A stretch of DNA of 17,312 bases from Flavobacteriales bacterium (GCA_015488785.1 WFNC01000088.1:1-17312), one strand, 5' to 3'. Shown: positions 8,512 through 16,228, counted from the first letter of the stretch. Translations and numbers: made by a program. The notes: generated by a model not told the origin, from the letters alone.

Positions 8512-11500
8512 ATGAGTGAACAGATATTAAAAGCCTTGATGCAATTTTTTGCGATACTTGCTAAGCAAGATATCGAATCAGAAGATGAACTGATAGATAA
8601 AAGAATCTATGTAGTTGATTTTTTGAAAGCTCAGCTGAGCGAAGATATGATAGGTCAATATATCGATTTTTATGATTTAAAAGCAAAGCGAAAGAAAAAG
8701 AAAGGCTTGGCTCGTGAATCTAAGATGACCTCTGTAGGAGATTCTGTTAAAATTTTAGGAATCTGTAAAAAGATCAATAAAACACTAAGTCAAAAACAAA
8801 AAATAATTGTATTAGTACGTTTGTTTGAGTTTTTAAAAGTCACAGAATCTATAGTTGGAACAAGGATTGAAATTATAAAAACAGCATCTTTAGTTTTTAA
8901 TATTAGCAAAGAGGAATACGACTCTATATACCATTTTTCGACAATAAATAAAGCTAATATTAACAAGAATAAAAATTCTTCATTTTTATATATCAAAGAC
9001 GAATCAGAAGAAAAAGAAGAGTATAGTAATATTATTTATAGAAATAATTTAGAAGGAGAATTAGTTGTATTAAAAATAGAAAGAGAAAACATTTATTTCG
9101 TTCAATATCTAGGAGAGCAAGTAGTTTCACTAAATAATAAAAACATATTAAAAAATAGGTTCTATTTATTGGTAAATGGAAGTATTCTTACATTTACCAA
9201 TAGTTTAGCCGTTTATTATACCGATATCGTATCTGTTTTCTTGTCGGAAGAACATAATTTAAACCTTTCATTTGTAGCCGAAGGTATTACGTTTAAGTTT
9301 AAAAATGGGACTACAGGAATTCAAAACTTAAATATAGCCGAAGGTCCGGGAAATTTAGTAGGCTTAATGGGCGCAAGTGGAGCAGGAAAAAGTACACTTA
9401 TGAATGTCCTTTCGGGGAATGAAAAACCTACTACAGGATCTATAAGAATAAACGGAATAGACATAAATGAGGACATAAATAATGATTTAGAAGGTGTAAT
9501 AGGCTTTGTACCTCAAGATGATTTATTAATAGAAGAATTAACCGTTTTTGATAACCTCTATTACAATGCCAAGCTTTGTTTTTCTAAACTCTCTGAAGTT
9601 CAGATAAATAAAAAAGTAATTTATATATTAGATAGTTTAGGACTTATTGGTGCTAAAAATCTTAAAGTTGGAAATCCTTTAGATAAAACAATTAGTGGAG
9701 GACAACGGAAACGTTTGAATATAGGATTAGAACTAATTAGAGAGCCCTCAGTTTTATTTTTAGACGAACCTACATCAGGTTTATCATCCAAAGATTCGTT
9801 AAATGTAATCGAATTATTGAGAGAGCTAGTCCTAAAAGGAAAGTTAATATTTGTAGTAATTCACCAGCCATCGTCCGACATTTATAAAATGTTCGACAAA
9901 ATGATTTTCTTAGATAAAGGAGGATACTTAGCTTACTATGGAAATCCAATAGAAGCAGTTCATTATTTTAAAGAAAAAAATAAACAAGTCGAAGGACAAT
10001 CTGGCTCTTGTAAAGTTTGTGGAACACTAAACTCTGAAATTATTTTCGATATTTTAGAATCTAAAATTGTAAACGAATATGGAGAGTTTACCGAAAATCG
10101 TAAAATAGCACCTAAGGAATGGAATAATTTTTACAAAAAGGAATTTCTGAAACCAACAATAGAAGAAACAAATACTCCTCCGCAAAAAGGGTTGTTTATT
10201 CCCAATAAAATAAAACAATGGTGGTTATTTGTACAAAGAGGTATTTTTACTAAGTTAGCGAATAAACAATATATATTAATAACATTTTTGGAAGCTCCAA
10301 TATTGGCTTTTATATTAGCATTTATCATAAAAAAAGCATCGGGACAAGAAGAGTACGTTTTTGCATATAACAATAACATACCTTCTTATATTTTTATGTC
10401 AATAGTGGTTTGTTTATTTTTGGGATTAACCGTAAGTGCAGAAGAAATTTTTAGAGATCGAAAAATATTGAAACGAGAGCGGTTTTTAAACTTAAGTCGT
10501 TCTTCCTATTTACTTTCTAAAATAACAATACTGTTCTTAGTTTCAGCCATACAATGCGCATCATTTGTTCTTATTGGAAACTATATCCTAGAAATACACG
10601 GTATGTTTTGGGTTTATTTTTCAACTCTTTTTAATGTTATGATATTAGCCAACCTAATAGGTTTGAATATCTCTTCAACATTTAATTCCGCTGTAACTAT
10701 TTATATTATTATACCATTAATTATAATACCTCAAATGATATTAGGAGGTGCAATGTTCAAATTTGATAATTTGAATGATTTTTTTGGAGATGGCGTCGAT
10801 AATTCAGTGCCCATAATTGCAGAATTTATTCCTGCAAGGTGGGCTTACGAAGGATTAATCGTAGATCAGTTTACGAATAGTTATTATGGAGAAGAATTTT
10901 TTGAATTAGATAAAAGAATAAGTCAAATAAAATTTAAACAAAGTTATTTAATTCCAATATTAGAAGAAAAATATGAAGCTTGTAACCTTAATTTATTTTT
11001 AATACACGGCGATTATACAGAAGAACGATTCAAAGATGATTTAGCTTTAATGTCTAACTTAATCTTATCAGAAAATAAGATATTAAAAAAAATACAGTTT
11101 AAAGAAGTTTCTAATCTAAATAGAAAAGAATTTAATAAAAAAACAGCACTAGAATTAAAAACATATTTAAAAGAATTGAAGCAGTTTTATGCAAAGTCGT
11201 ATAACTTTTTAAACAAAAAGAAAGAAAAAAAGAAAACAGCGGAAATAAAAGGAATGAAAATAAGAGCATTTAAAAATGCTTATCAAAATAGAAATGTAAA
11301 AAATATTGTTCGAAATAAATTTACAGCAGACGATTATGAAATAATCGATAACCAGTTGATACAATTAACTGACCCTATTTACATGAAGAATAAAAAAGGA
11401 ATAGGAGCTCATTTTTATGCAGCAACTAAAACTTTTTTTGGCATAGAACTTAAGACGGCTCAATTTAATCGATTAATTATTTTTATAATGATAATTTTTG

Positions 11501-11574
11501 CTTATATTGTATTATATTTTAATCTTTTAAGTAAATTACTTAATCTTACCGATAAACTAAAATTAAAAAAATGA
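8512..11574 (+). CDS. ABCG-like ABC exporter with long N-terminal regulatory region
   Basis: A 1020-residue ATPase-permease half transporter, presumably a homodimer in the inner membrane. Residues 1-145 are helical and TerB-like by eye. Residues 175-260 are beta-rich, where related proteins such as Rv1747 carry FHA domains, but no clear FHA motif is visible. The nucleotide-binding domain (255-490) has Walker A GASGAGKS (287-294), Q-loop Gln335, signature ISGGQRKR (394-401), Walker B SVLFLDEP (413-420) and H-loop His451. A CxxC pair (Cys500, Cys503) follows. The permease part has about five TM helices between 585 and 750 and a last one at 984-1004. Residues 751-983 between them form an unusually large, Lys-rich loop, predicted periplasmic. 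The stop overlaps the next ATG (ATGA), tying it to the lipoprotein. Substrate unknown. Confidence 0.92.
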   Translation: MSEQILKALMQFFAILAKQDIESEDELIDKRIYVVDFLKAQLSEDMIGQYIDFYDLKAKRKKKKGLARESKMTSVGDSVKILGICKKINKTLSQKQKIIVLVRLFEFLKVTESIVGTRIEIIKTASLVFNISKEEYDSIYHFSTINKANINKNKNSSFLYIKDESEEKEEYSNIIYRNNLEGELVVLKIERENIYFVQYLGEQVVSLNNKNILKNRFYLLVNGSILTFTNSLAVYYTDIVSVFLSEEHNLNLSFVAEGITFKFKNGTTGIQNLNIAEGPGNLVGLMGASGAGKSTLMNVLSGNEKPTTGSIRINGIDINEDINNDLEGVIGFVPQDDLLIEELTVFDNLYYNAKLCFSKLSEVQINKKVIYILDSLGLIGAKNLKVGNPLDKTISGGQRKRLNIGLELIREPSVLFLDEPTSGLSSKDSLNVIELLRELVLKGKLIFVVIHQPSSDIYKMFDKMIFLDKGGYLAYYGNPIEAVHYFKEKNKQVEGQSGSCKVCGTLNSEIIFDILESKIVNEYGEFTENRKIAPKEWNNFYKKEFLKPTIEETNTPPQKGLFIPNKIKQWWLFVQRGIFTKLANKQYILITFLEAPILAFILAFIIKKASGQEEYVFAYNNNIPSYIFMSIVVCLFLGLTVSAEEIFRDRKILKRERFLNLSRSSYLLSKITILFLVSAIQCASFVLIGNYILEIHGMFWVYFSTLFNVMILANLIGLNISSTFNSAVTIYIIIPLIIIPQMILGGAMFKFDNLNDFFGDGVDNSVPIIAEFIPARWAYEGLIVDQFTNSYYGEEFFELDKRISQIKFKQSYLIPILEEKYEACNLNLFLIHGDYTEERFKDDLALMSNLILSENKILKKIQFKEVSNLNRKEFNKKTALELKTYLKELKQFYAKSYNFLNKKKEKKKTAEIKGMKIRAFKNAYQNRNVKNIVRNKFTADDYEIIDNQLIQLTDPIYMKNKKGIGAHFYAATKTFFGIELKTAQFNRLIIFIMIIFAYIVLYFNLLSKLLNLTDKLKLKK

Positions 11575-12497
11575 ACAGAAAATATTTAACCATATTATTA
11601 TTAAGTAGCTTGTTTTTTGTAGCTTGTAATGAAGATCAAAAAACTCAATCTACAGAAGAAGAGTTGGAAGAGGAAATGGTCGTTGAAAAATCTATTGAAG
11701 AACCTAAAATCGATGAGCAAAAACAAATAGAAATAGACGGTATTATATCTTCTATGCCATCACCTTTAGAAATAGTTTCTACCATCAAACAATCTGGAGC
11801 AACTTTTAATATTGATATATTGAACAGCTTAGAAAATAAAGATAAATATACTCAAGAATATAAAAAAGCCTTGAATATTGGAGTCTATGGAACTGATATG
11901 AGCTACATAAATATTTATGGGAAAACAATGCATGTTCTAAATTATGCAAGTGTTGTACAGAGCTTAAGCGAAGAATTAAATGTTGGGCATTTTTTCGATT
12001 TAAAATTACTAAGTAGATTAATTGAGAGTGATAACAATATGGATTCGCTTATTTTACTCTCTACGCGTAATTATAATGATATGGATCGTTTTTTAAGAGA
12101 ACAAGGGAGAGGAGAAGTTAGCGCACTTATGGCTGTAGGAGCTTGGACAGAAGGAGTCTCCATACTGTTAGATATGTACGAACAATCAAATGATGACGTT
12201 TTAAAAGAGAAAATTGGTGAGCAAAAGATTGTTATAGGTCTATTAACAGAGGTAATGTCTTATTATAAAGATGAAAAAGAACTAGCAGGTCTGATAGCTC
12301 AACTAGAAAGTATAAACGCATTATACGATACTGTAAAAGAAGAAATAACAGAAGGGGAAATAATTACAAAAGAAGTAGATGGTATGTTAGTAATAGAAGA
12401 TACTGGAAAATCTGTATTTAAAGTCTCTGACGAAACATTAGCTTCGATATTGACACAGGTAGATTTATTAAAAACCGAAATTACAAACATAAACTAA
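11571..12497 (+). CDS. Predicted lipoprotein of unknown function
   Basis: A 308-residue exported lipoprotein. The N-terminus is a short signal peptide ending in a lipobox, FFVAC, with Cys19 as the lipidation site. An acidic, probably disordered stretch follows (20-50, many Glu). The rest is mostly helical, without a family I can name; recurring helices include VVQSLSEELNVGHFFDLKLL (128-147) and FLREQGRGEVSALMAVGAW (173-191). It has no TM helix after the signal. Its ATG overlaps the stop of the ABC transporter in an ATGA, so it is translationally coupled and probably works with the exporter in the envelope, perhaps with its large periplasmic loop. That partnership is inference. The next gene begins one base after its stop. 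Confidence 0.85.
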   Translation: MNRKYLTILLLSSLFFVACNEDQKTQSTEEELEEEMVVEKSIEEPKIDEQKQIEIDGIISSMPSPLEIVSTIKQSGATFNIDILNSLENKDKYTQEYKKALNIGVYGTDMSYINIYGKTMHVLNYASVVQSLSEELNVGHFFDLKLLSRLIESDNNMDSLILLSTRNYNDMDRFLREQGRGEVSALMAVGAWTEGVSILLDMYEQSNDDVLKEKIGEQKIVIGLLTEVMSYYKDEKELAGLIAQLESINALYDTVKEEITEGEIITKEVDGMLVIEDTGKSVFKVSDETLASILTQVDLLKTEITNIN

Positions 12498-12498
12498 G

Positions 12499-12930
12499 AT
12501 GAAAAATATAATCACACTATTCTTTTCTTCTATGATTCTTATAGGTAGCAGCCATGCCCAATGTAACAAAGAATTATCAGATTTAGCCATTGGTAAATTA
12601 AAAGATAATTATACCTTTCAAAAAGAGATAAAAATAAAACTGAAAAAAGATAAAAAATCTAAAGTTCCTCAAAAAATAGTTCAAAGCTTAGTGCTAACAG
12701 CTGGTCAAAACTATATGTTTTATGCTCAAAATTCAAAGGATAATAATTCGAAAGTTATTTACGAATTATTCATGGGAAAAGGTATTTTAGGTCGGTCTTA
12801 CTTAAATGGAAGACATTACAAAGGAATCGCTTTTATGTGTATGAAAACAGGTACTTACAACTTAGCTTATTACTACGAAAAAGGAGAACCTGGATGTAGT
12901 GTAATAGTTGTTTCTTCTACTAAATTTTAA
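12499..12930 (+). CDS. Small secreted protein of unknown function
   Basis: A 143-residue protein with a clear signal peptide (hydrophobic 4-17) and probable cleavage after SSHA, leaving a mature N-terminus beginning QCNKEL. The mature part is Lys-rich at first (about 32-57) and then alternates beta-like segments (SLVLTAGQNYMFYAQ, TYNLAYYYEKG). Four cysteines or sulfur-rich sites are visible in or near the mature form: Cys22, Cys112 with flanking Met residues (FMCMK), and Cys131. It looks like a small beta-sandwich, but I do not recognise the family. It is the last gene of the operon: one base after the lipoprotein stop and 28 bases before the terminator. It is likely a periplasmic or surface companion of the lipoprotein and exporter. 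Confidence 0.8.
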   Translation: MKNIITLFFSSMILIGSSHAQCNKELSDLAIGKLKDNYTFQKEIKIKLKKDKKSKVPQKIVQSLVLTAGQNYMFYAQNSKDNNSKVIYELFMGKGILGRSYLNGRHYKGIAFMCMKTGTYNLAYYYEKGEPGCSVIVVSSTKF

Positions 12931-12958
12931 AAACGACCACAGATATTTATTCCTCCTA

Positions 12959-12993
12959 CCACCCTACTCTTTCAGATTAGGGTGGATTTTTTG
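12959..12993 (+). terminator. Rho-independent terminator of the operon
   Basis: Perfect 8-bp stem CCACCCTA (12959-12966) and TAGGGTGG (12978-12985) with an 11-base loop, followed by ATTTTTTG. It is GC-rich against an AT-rich background and sits 28 bases after the last operon stop codon. Confidence 0.88.
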
Positions 12994-13046
12994 TTTAATG
13001 ACCCATCCAGATTTAGAGCCTCATAGCCCAAGTTATTAAAGAAATA

Positions 13047-13071
13047 TGGGGTACGTCAACTTGGGGATTTA
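13047..13071 (+). repeat. Left terminal inverted repeat of the IS
   Basis: Begins TGGGGTACGTC and continues AAC then TTGGGGATTTA. It pairs with the right end at 14441-14467, with one mismatch in the outer 11 bases and a length difference in the middle. Confidence 0.75.
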
Positions 13072-13114
13072 CGATTAAAAAAAGCGTATATTTACGTACT
13101 TTTAATAACTAATT

Positions 13115-13369
13115 ATGGAGCTTTTATCACATTTTTTTCCTGAGTCTTTTTTGACTCATTTCACAGCGTCAACTACTCTTGAATATTCTAATATGGAGAC
13201 AAAACAAGGGGTTTTAGAAATCTATTTAGAAGAAAATAATAATTTACCTTCATCATACGACAGTAGTCTTTATGAGTCTAAAGGATTTTATCCACCTAAA
13301 AGAATACAAGACTTTCCAATTATAGGAAAAGCAGTGTATTTAGTTATTAAACGCCGTCGTTGGCGTTAA
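13115..13369 (+). pseudogene. ISAon1-type transposase, N-terminal region
   Basis: An intact 84-residue frame corresponding to the short N-terminal protein of ISAon1-type elements. Recognisable features are LEIYLEENN (33-41), ESKGFYPP (53-60), QDFPIIGKAVYLVIKRRRW (64-82) and a basic C-terminus that probably contacts the ends of the element. In related elements this part is encoded separately from, or just ahead of, the catalytic DDE part. Here the catalytic part is badly broken, so although this frame is open it is a remnant of a dead element. The ATG at 13115 follows the left end by 43 bases. A weak TATATTTA at 13087-13094 could be a relic promoter. Confidence 0.75.
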
Positions 13370-13380
13370 AAAAAAGATAA

Positions 13381-14443
13381 GAGTTAATCATAAAAAGTGA
13401 TTATTCATTTGTGGCAGAAGGTTCTAAAATGACAAAGAAACTTTCTGATTTTTTAAAATGTAGTAATAGGTAGCCAGGAAGATACAATTAGTAAAGTAGC
13501 TCGATATTATGGTGTTTTACCCGCGAAATTAAGACGCCACTACAAAGAAAACACGAGTGGTTTTAAAGATTGGAATCAAAAAGAACACGCCGAAAACTAT
13601 ATGATATTCCCTTGTAATATTGGAGAGAACTTATCTATAGATGAAGTTTCATTATCAAAAGGAGAACTTTAGACCTATTTGACTAATAAAACAGGTAAAG
13701 GAAAGAAAGGTACTATTGTAGCTAGTATCAAAGGCACTAAATCAAAAAATATAATTGAAGTTATAAAAAAATACCTTTAATAGAACGTGAAAAAGTTAGA
13801 GAGGTTACTCTGGATATGGCTAATAATATAGAGGCTTCAATAAAGGCTAGTTTTCCTAATGCCTCTTTAGTTATTGATAGATTTCATGTCGTTAAACTCG
13901 TATTAGAGGCGCTACAGCATTTAAGAATTAGTTATAGAGGGAAGTTATAGAAAAAGAAAACGCTGATATAGCAGAAGCTAAAAAAAGCAAAGAGAAATTT
14001 ACAGCAACAGTTTTAAGTAATGGAGATACTTCAAGGCAATTACTAGCAAGAAGTAGATATATTTTAGCTAAAAAAGAAGCTGATTATACTGAAAACCAAA
14101 AAGAGAGAGCTGTTATATTGTTTAGAGCGTATCCAGACTAAAGAAAGCTTATAATCATTGTATGAAATTAAGGAATATATACGAATGTATAGCTAAAAAC
14201 GAGGCTACTATTAGGCTTGAACAATGGATAGAAGAATCAAAACAAATGGAAATTAATCATTTTAATACAGCGGCTAAAACGATCGAAAGAAATAAAGAGA
14301 ATATTTTAAACTTTTTTGATAACAGAAGTACAAATGCTAATGCTGAATCTTTTAATTCTAAAATCAAACTTTTTAGAGCTAATCAAAGAGGTGTCACAGA
14401 TGTCAAATTCTTCCTATTTAGACTAGCTCAACTTTTTGCCTAA
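13381..14443 (+). pseudogene. ISAon1-type DDE transposase, catalytic region (multiply frameshifted)
   Basis: Pieces in different frames reconstruct a DDE transposase: DYSFVAEGSKMTKKLSDFLK, then ARYYGVLPAKLRRHYKE, then the first catalytic Asp in LSIDEVSLSKGEL. REKVREVTLDMA, the second Asp in VIDRFHV, LLARSRYILAKKEADYTENQ and the catalytic Glu in NANAESFNSKIK follow, and the protein ends FRLAQLFA. Lesions seen: a stop at about 13466, a frame change near 13480, TAG at 13670-13672 where the family usually has a Tyr codon, TAA at 13778 with a frame change, TAG at 13948 with a frame change, and TAA near 14139 with a frame change. The largest intact piece is the C-terminal 93 residues (14162-14443). 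It cannot make an active enzyme. Confidence 0.85.
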
Positions 14444-14467
14444 TCCCCAAATTTTAGACGTGCCCCA
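14441..14467 (-). repeat. Right terminal inverted repeat of the IS
   Basis: On the minus strand it reads TGGGGCACGTC and, after a short gap, TTTGGGGATTA, the counterpart of the left end. The transposase stop codon TAA lies in its inner edge. Confidence 0.75.
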
Positions 14468-14583
14468 AAATAAAGAGAATATTTTGAAAATAACTCTATA
14501 TCTGAATTAAAATTACTATTATTATAACTTATTAAACAACACTAAAAGTGTCAACCTATATCAGGATAATACATTCAAGATCA

Positions 14584-14835
14584 TTATTTTTTTACATTTT
14601 CAACTTTAACATCAAATACTTTACAAGCTCTTAAATAGATTTTTTCTTGAAGATTAATAATGTGAGGTTCTAAAAATACAAGAAAATTAAAAATCATTTT
14701 TTTTAATAAACGAAAACAAAGTCGTACAAGTTTATAGAAAATACGATAAATGTATCTTCCAATTTTAAACAATACTAATAGTAGATAGACTAGTTTTTGT
14801 TCTAAAAAGTTTATATTTTTTTGTTTTCGATTCAC
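14584..14835 (-). CDS. Doubtful small cationic hydrophobic protein
   Basis: An 83-codon frame starting with GTG at 14835. The product is rich in Leu, Ile, Phe, Lys and Arg, with hydrophobic runs LVYLLLVLF (about 15-23) and FNFLVFL (49-55) separated by a Tyr/Arg-rich stretch. This could be an amphipathic membrane-active peptide, but such composition is also what random AT-rich DNA gives. There is no promoter of TAnnTTTG type, no recognised domain and a non-ATG start. It lies alone on the minus strand between a dead IS and a motif-rich region. I keep it only as a low-confidence candidate; the hexamer cluster starts exactly at its start codon. Confidence 0.2.
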   Translation of the reverse strand: MNRKQKNINFLEQKLVYLLLVLFKIGRYIYRIFYKLVRLCFRLLKKMIFNFLVFLEPHIINLQEKIYLRACKVFDVKVENVKK

Positions 14836-15051
14836 TTAAGTTTTACTTAAAATATTTACAGCAGATAGTGCCCAGTTTTAATTTAATCATTGTTTATCTC
14901 AAAAAGCTGAATTCATTGAATAAATTAATGAATCATGTGTTTATACAATAGTACTTATATCTACTTGTTTTTGTTTCATTAGTTAAGTAATAAATATTTA
15001 TTAAGTATAATTTTTAGTTACAACTTAATTCTATAATTAAATTAACTTAAC

Positions 15052-15075
15052 AAAAATTAAGTTAACTTAATTTTT
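15052..15075. promoter_or_regulatory. 24-bp perfect palindrome, candidate operator
   Basis: The left half is AAAAATTAAGTT and the right half is its exact reverse complement, centred on GTTAAC at 15061-15066. It includes one TTAAGT and one ACTTAA. It covers the expected -33 to spacer region of the putative promoter at 15081-15088, so a dimeric protein bound here could block transcription of the gene at 15095. Confidence 0.5.
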
Positions 15076-15080
15076 TTACT

Positions 15081-15088
15081 TAATTTTG
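15081..15088 (+). promoter_or_regulatory. Putative -7 promoter element (TAATTTTG)
   Basis: TAATTTTG matches the Bacteroidota -7 consensus TAnnTTTG exactly. It ends only six bases before the ATG at 15095, so the transcript would be leaderless or nearly so. No clear TTTG -33 box is present at the usual distance; the palindrome occupies that place. Confidence 0.4.
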
Positions 15089-15094
15089 AACTTA

Positions 15095-16228
15095 ATGCTA
15101 AAATATAGCTTCATAGAACATCCTTTACTAAACATTTTGAAGACGTTAGACCAACAGATTCCCAATGTGAAGCAGGCCTATGCCCTATTTTCTACAATAG
15201 AGAAAAAGATTGAAATTGTTGATTTCAAGAAAAATGAAAATCTATCGATTCTAAAAAAAGAACATTTAATTCAAAAATTTAGAAAAAATAAAAGAGATCG
15301 AAATTGGATAAGTAAAGACATGGTCAGTTTTATTTATGAGAATCAAACAAAAAAAATTCAGCAGTTATCTTTTGCGGACGAAAACAAGAATAACATACTC
15401 TGTTTAAAATTTCTATCTCCTTACGATTTTCTTTACGATACTTTGTTTATCGAATTATCGCAATCAGATGTATTTCAAATTTCTAAACAAGGGAATGAAC
15501 TGACAATTGATCAGAAAAAAATAATTGAAAATATTTTATTCTACGCGATTAAATCGAGAATAGAAAATGAGTACAATAATTTAAAAACACATGAATTAGT
15601 AATTAATAGTTTTAAAAATCAACAAGCTGAAATTAATAAATCATTTCAAACTAATTTTAGTTTAACTCGAAACTATGAACAAGCGTTAGATTATTTTTTA
15701 GCCTCAATTACAAAAAAAATATTAAAAGAAGAAGAATTAGAGATCAGCTTCTCTCCTACTTGTAAAAAATATATTTATAATTTAAATGCAGATTTAGATT
15801 CAATACATCAGTCTATTTTGAATGCTGTAAATTTGATTCAGAATCTAAGTATAATTCCTCAGTCAAAAATAATTCTTGAAGCTGAAAATATAATTTTGAA
15901 TCAAAATAAAGTTGTAGAAAAATCGGCTATCTCAACTATTGAAAAACATGGAAATGTAATCGAAATGTTAAACAAATATGAAACCGCTTCTATTTTAGCA
16001 GATGAAAAAGGTTTAAAAATAAACGGAACTACGGTAGCTAAGTTGTGTAATCCGAGTATTACTCCTGCTGCAATTACATTTAATTTAAAAAAGTACGCAA
16101 ACGTTATCAACCTTTTGGTCAACAAATACAATCATAAATGGCCTACAATAAAAGAACATTTTAAGCCGTTTAAGAATGTGCTAGTGAATAATAATCTGGA
16201 TGATAATCAGAAATCTAGGATTGCTTAA
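15095..16228 (+). CDS. Hypothetical protein, 377 residues, possible regulator
   Basis: I do not recognise this protein. It has no signal peptide or TM helix, so it is probably cytoplasmic. Residues 1-135 look like a mixed alpha/beta sensor-type fold (LCLKFLSPYDFLYDTLFIEL around 102-121). Residues 138-280 are helical, with a coiled-coil-like part around 145-185. The C-terminus (about 290-360) resembles a helix-turn-helix region: NKYETASILADEKG (293-306), GTTVAKL (311-317) and SITPAAITFNLKKYANVI (321-338). A DNA-binding role is inference, but it fits the operator-like palindrome immediately upstream. The ATG at 15095 is preferred over a TTG three codons earlier, which lies inside the putative -7 box. 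The stop shares one base with a possible ATG of the next gene, suggesting an operon. Confidence 0.8.
   Translation: MLKYSFIEHPLLNILKTLDQQIPNVKQAYALFSTIEKKIEIVDFKKNENLSILKKEHLIQKFRKNKRDRNWISKDMVSFIYENQTKKIQQLSFADENKNNILCLKFLSPYDFLYDTLFIELSQSDVFQISKQGNELTIDQKKIIENILFYAIKSRIENEYNNLKTHELVINSFKNQQAEINKSFQTNFSLTRNYEQALDYFLASITKKILKEEELEISFSPTCKKYIYNLNADLDSIHQSILNAVNLIQNLSIIPQSKIILEAENIILNQNKVVEKSAISTIEKHGNVIEMLNKYETASILADEKGLKINGTTVAKLCNPSITPAAITFNLKKYANVINLLVNKYNHKWPTIKEHFKPFKNVLVNNNLDDNQKSRIA

Larger units (their letters stand above)
13047..14467 (+). mobile_element. Decayed ISAon1-type insertion sequence
   Basis: About 1.42 kb bounded by imperfect inverted ends: TGGGGTACGTC at 13047-13057 against GACGTGCCCCA at 14457-14467 (one mismatch in 11). 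A second inner matching block is TTGGGGATTT on the left and AATCCCCAA on the right. Inside lie remains of a two-part DDE transposase in the same direction as the neighbouring genes. I see no convincing target-site duplication: the left flank reads AAGAAATA and the right AAATAAAG. Several stops and frameshifts make it non-autonomous. It sits between the terminator of the signalling operon and the next gene, so it breaks no visible gene. Confidence 0.85.
14468..15094. other. 627-base stretch without a confident gene
   Basis: Very AT-rich DNA between the IS and the next gene. It holds an 18-base copy of a transposase segment right at the IS edge (14468-14485), a small hairpin ACACT-AAA-AGTGT at 14539-14551 without a T-run, and a doubtful minus-strand frame at 14584-14835. 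A cluster of ACTTAA/TTAAGT motifs runs from 14834, and a 24-bp palindrome lies at 15052-15075. No tRNA, rRNA or CRISPR repeat is seen. Confidence 0.6.
14834..15095. repeat. Cluster of ACTTAA/TTAAGT hexamers
   Basis: ACTTAA occurs at 14834, 14845, 15023, 15045, 15065, 15078 and 15090, and its complement TTAAGT at 14836, 14983, 15001 and 15057: eleven occurrences in about 260 bases. Near the gene start the spacings are 12-13 or 20-22 bases. For DNA of this composition I estimate less than one by chance. The arrangement suggests binding sites for a regulator, or an iteron-like array. Confidence 0.55.

Noticed and set aside
13369..13400. Programmed ribosomal frameshift in the A-rich run between the two transposase parts
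   Set aside because: A stop (13378-13380) and further downstream lesions show plain decay; nothing distinguishes a functional slip site.
13036..14478. Target-site duplication around the IS
   Set aside because: The flanks AAGAAATA and AAATAAAG share composition but not sequence; no direct repeat of the expected length is convincing.
14539..14551. ACACT-AAA-AGTGT hairpin as a terminator or attachment site
   Set aside because: Five pairs, no T-run and no partner copy elsewhere in the window.
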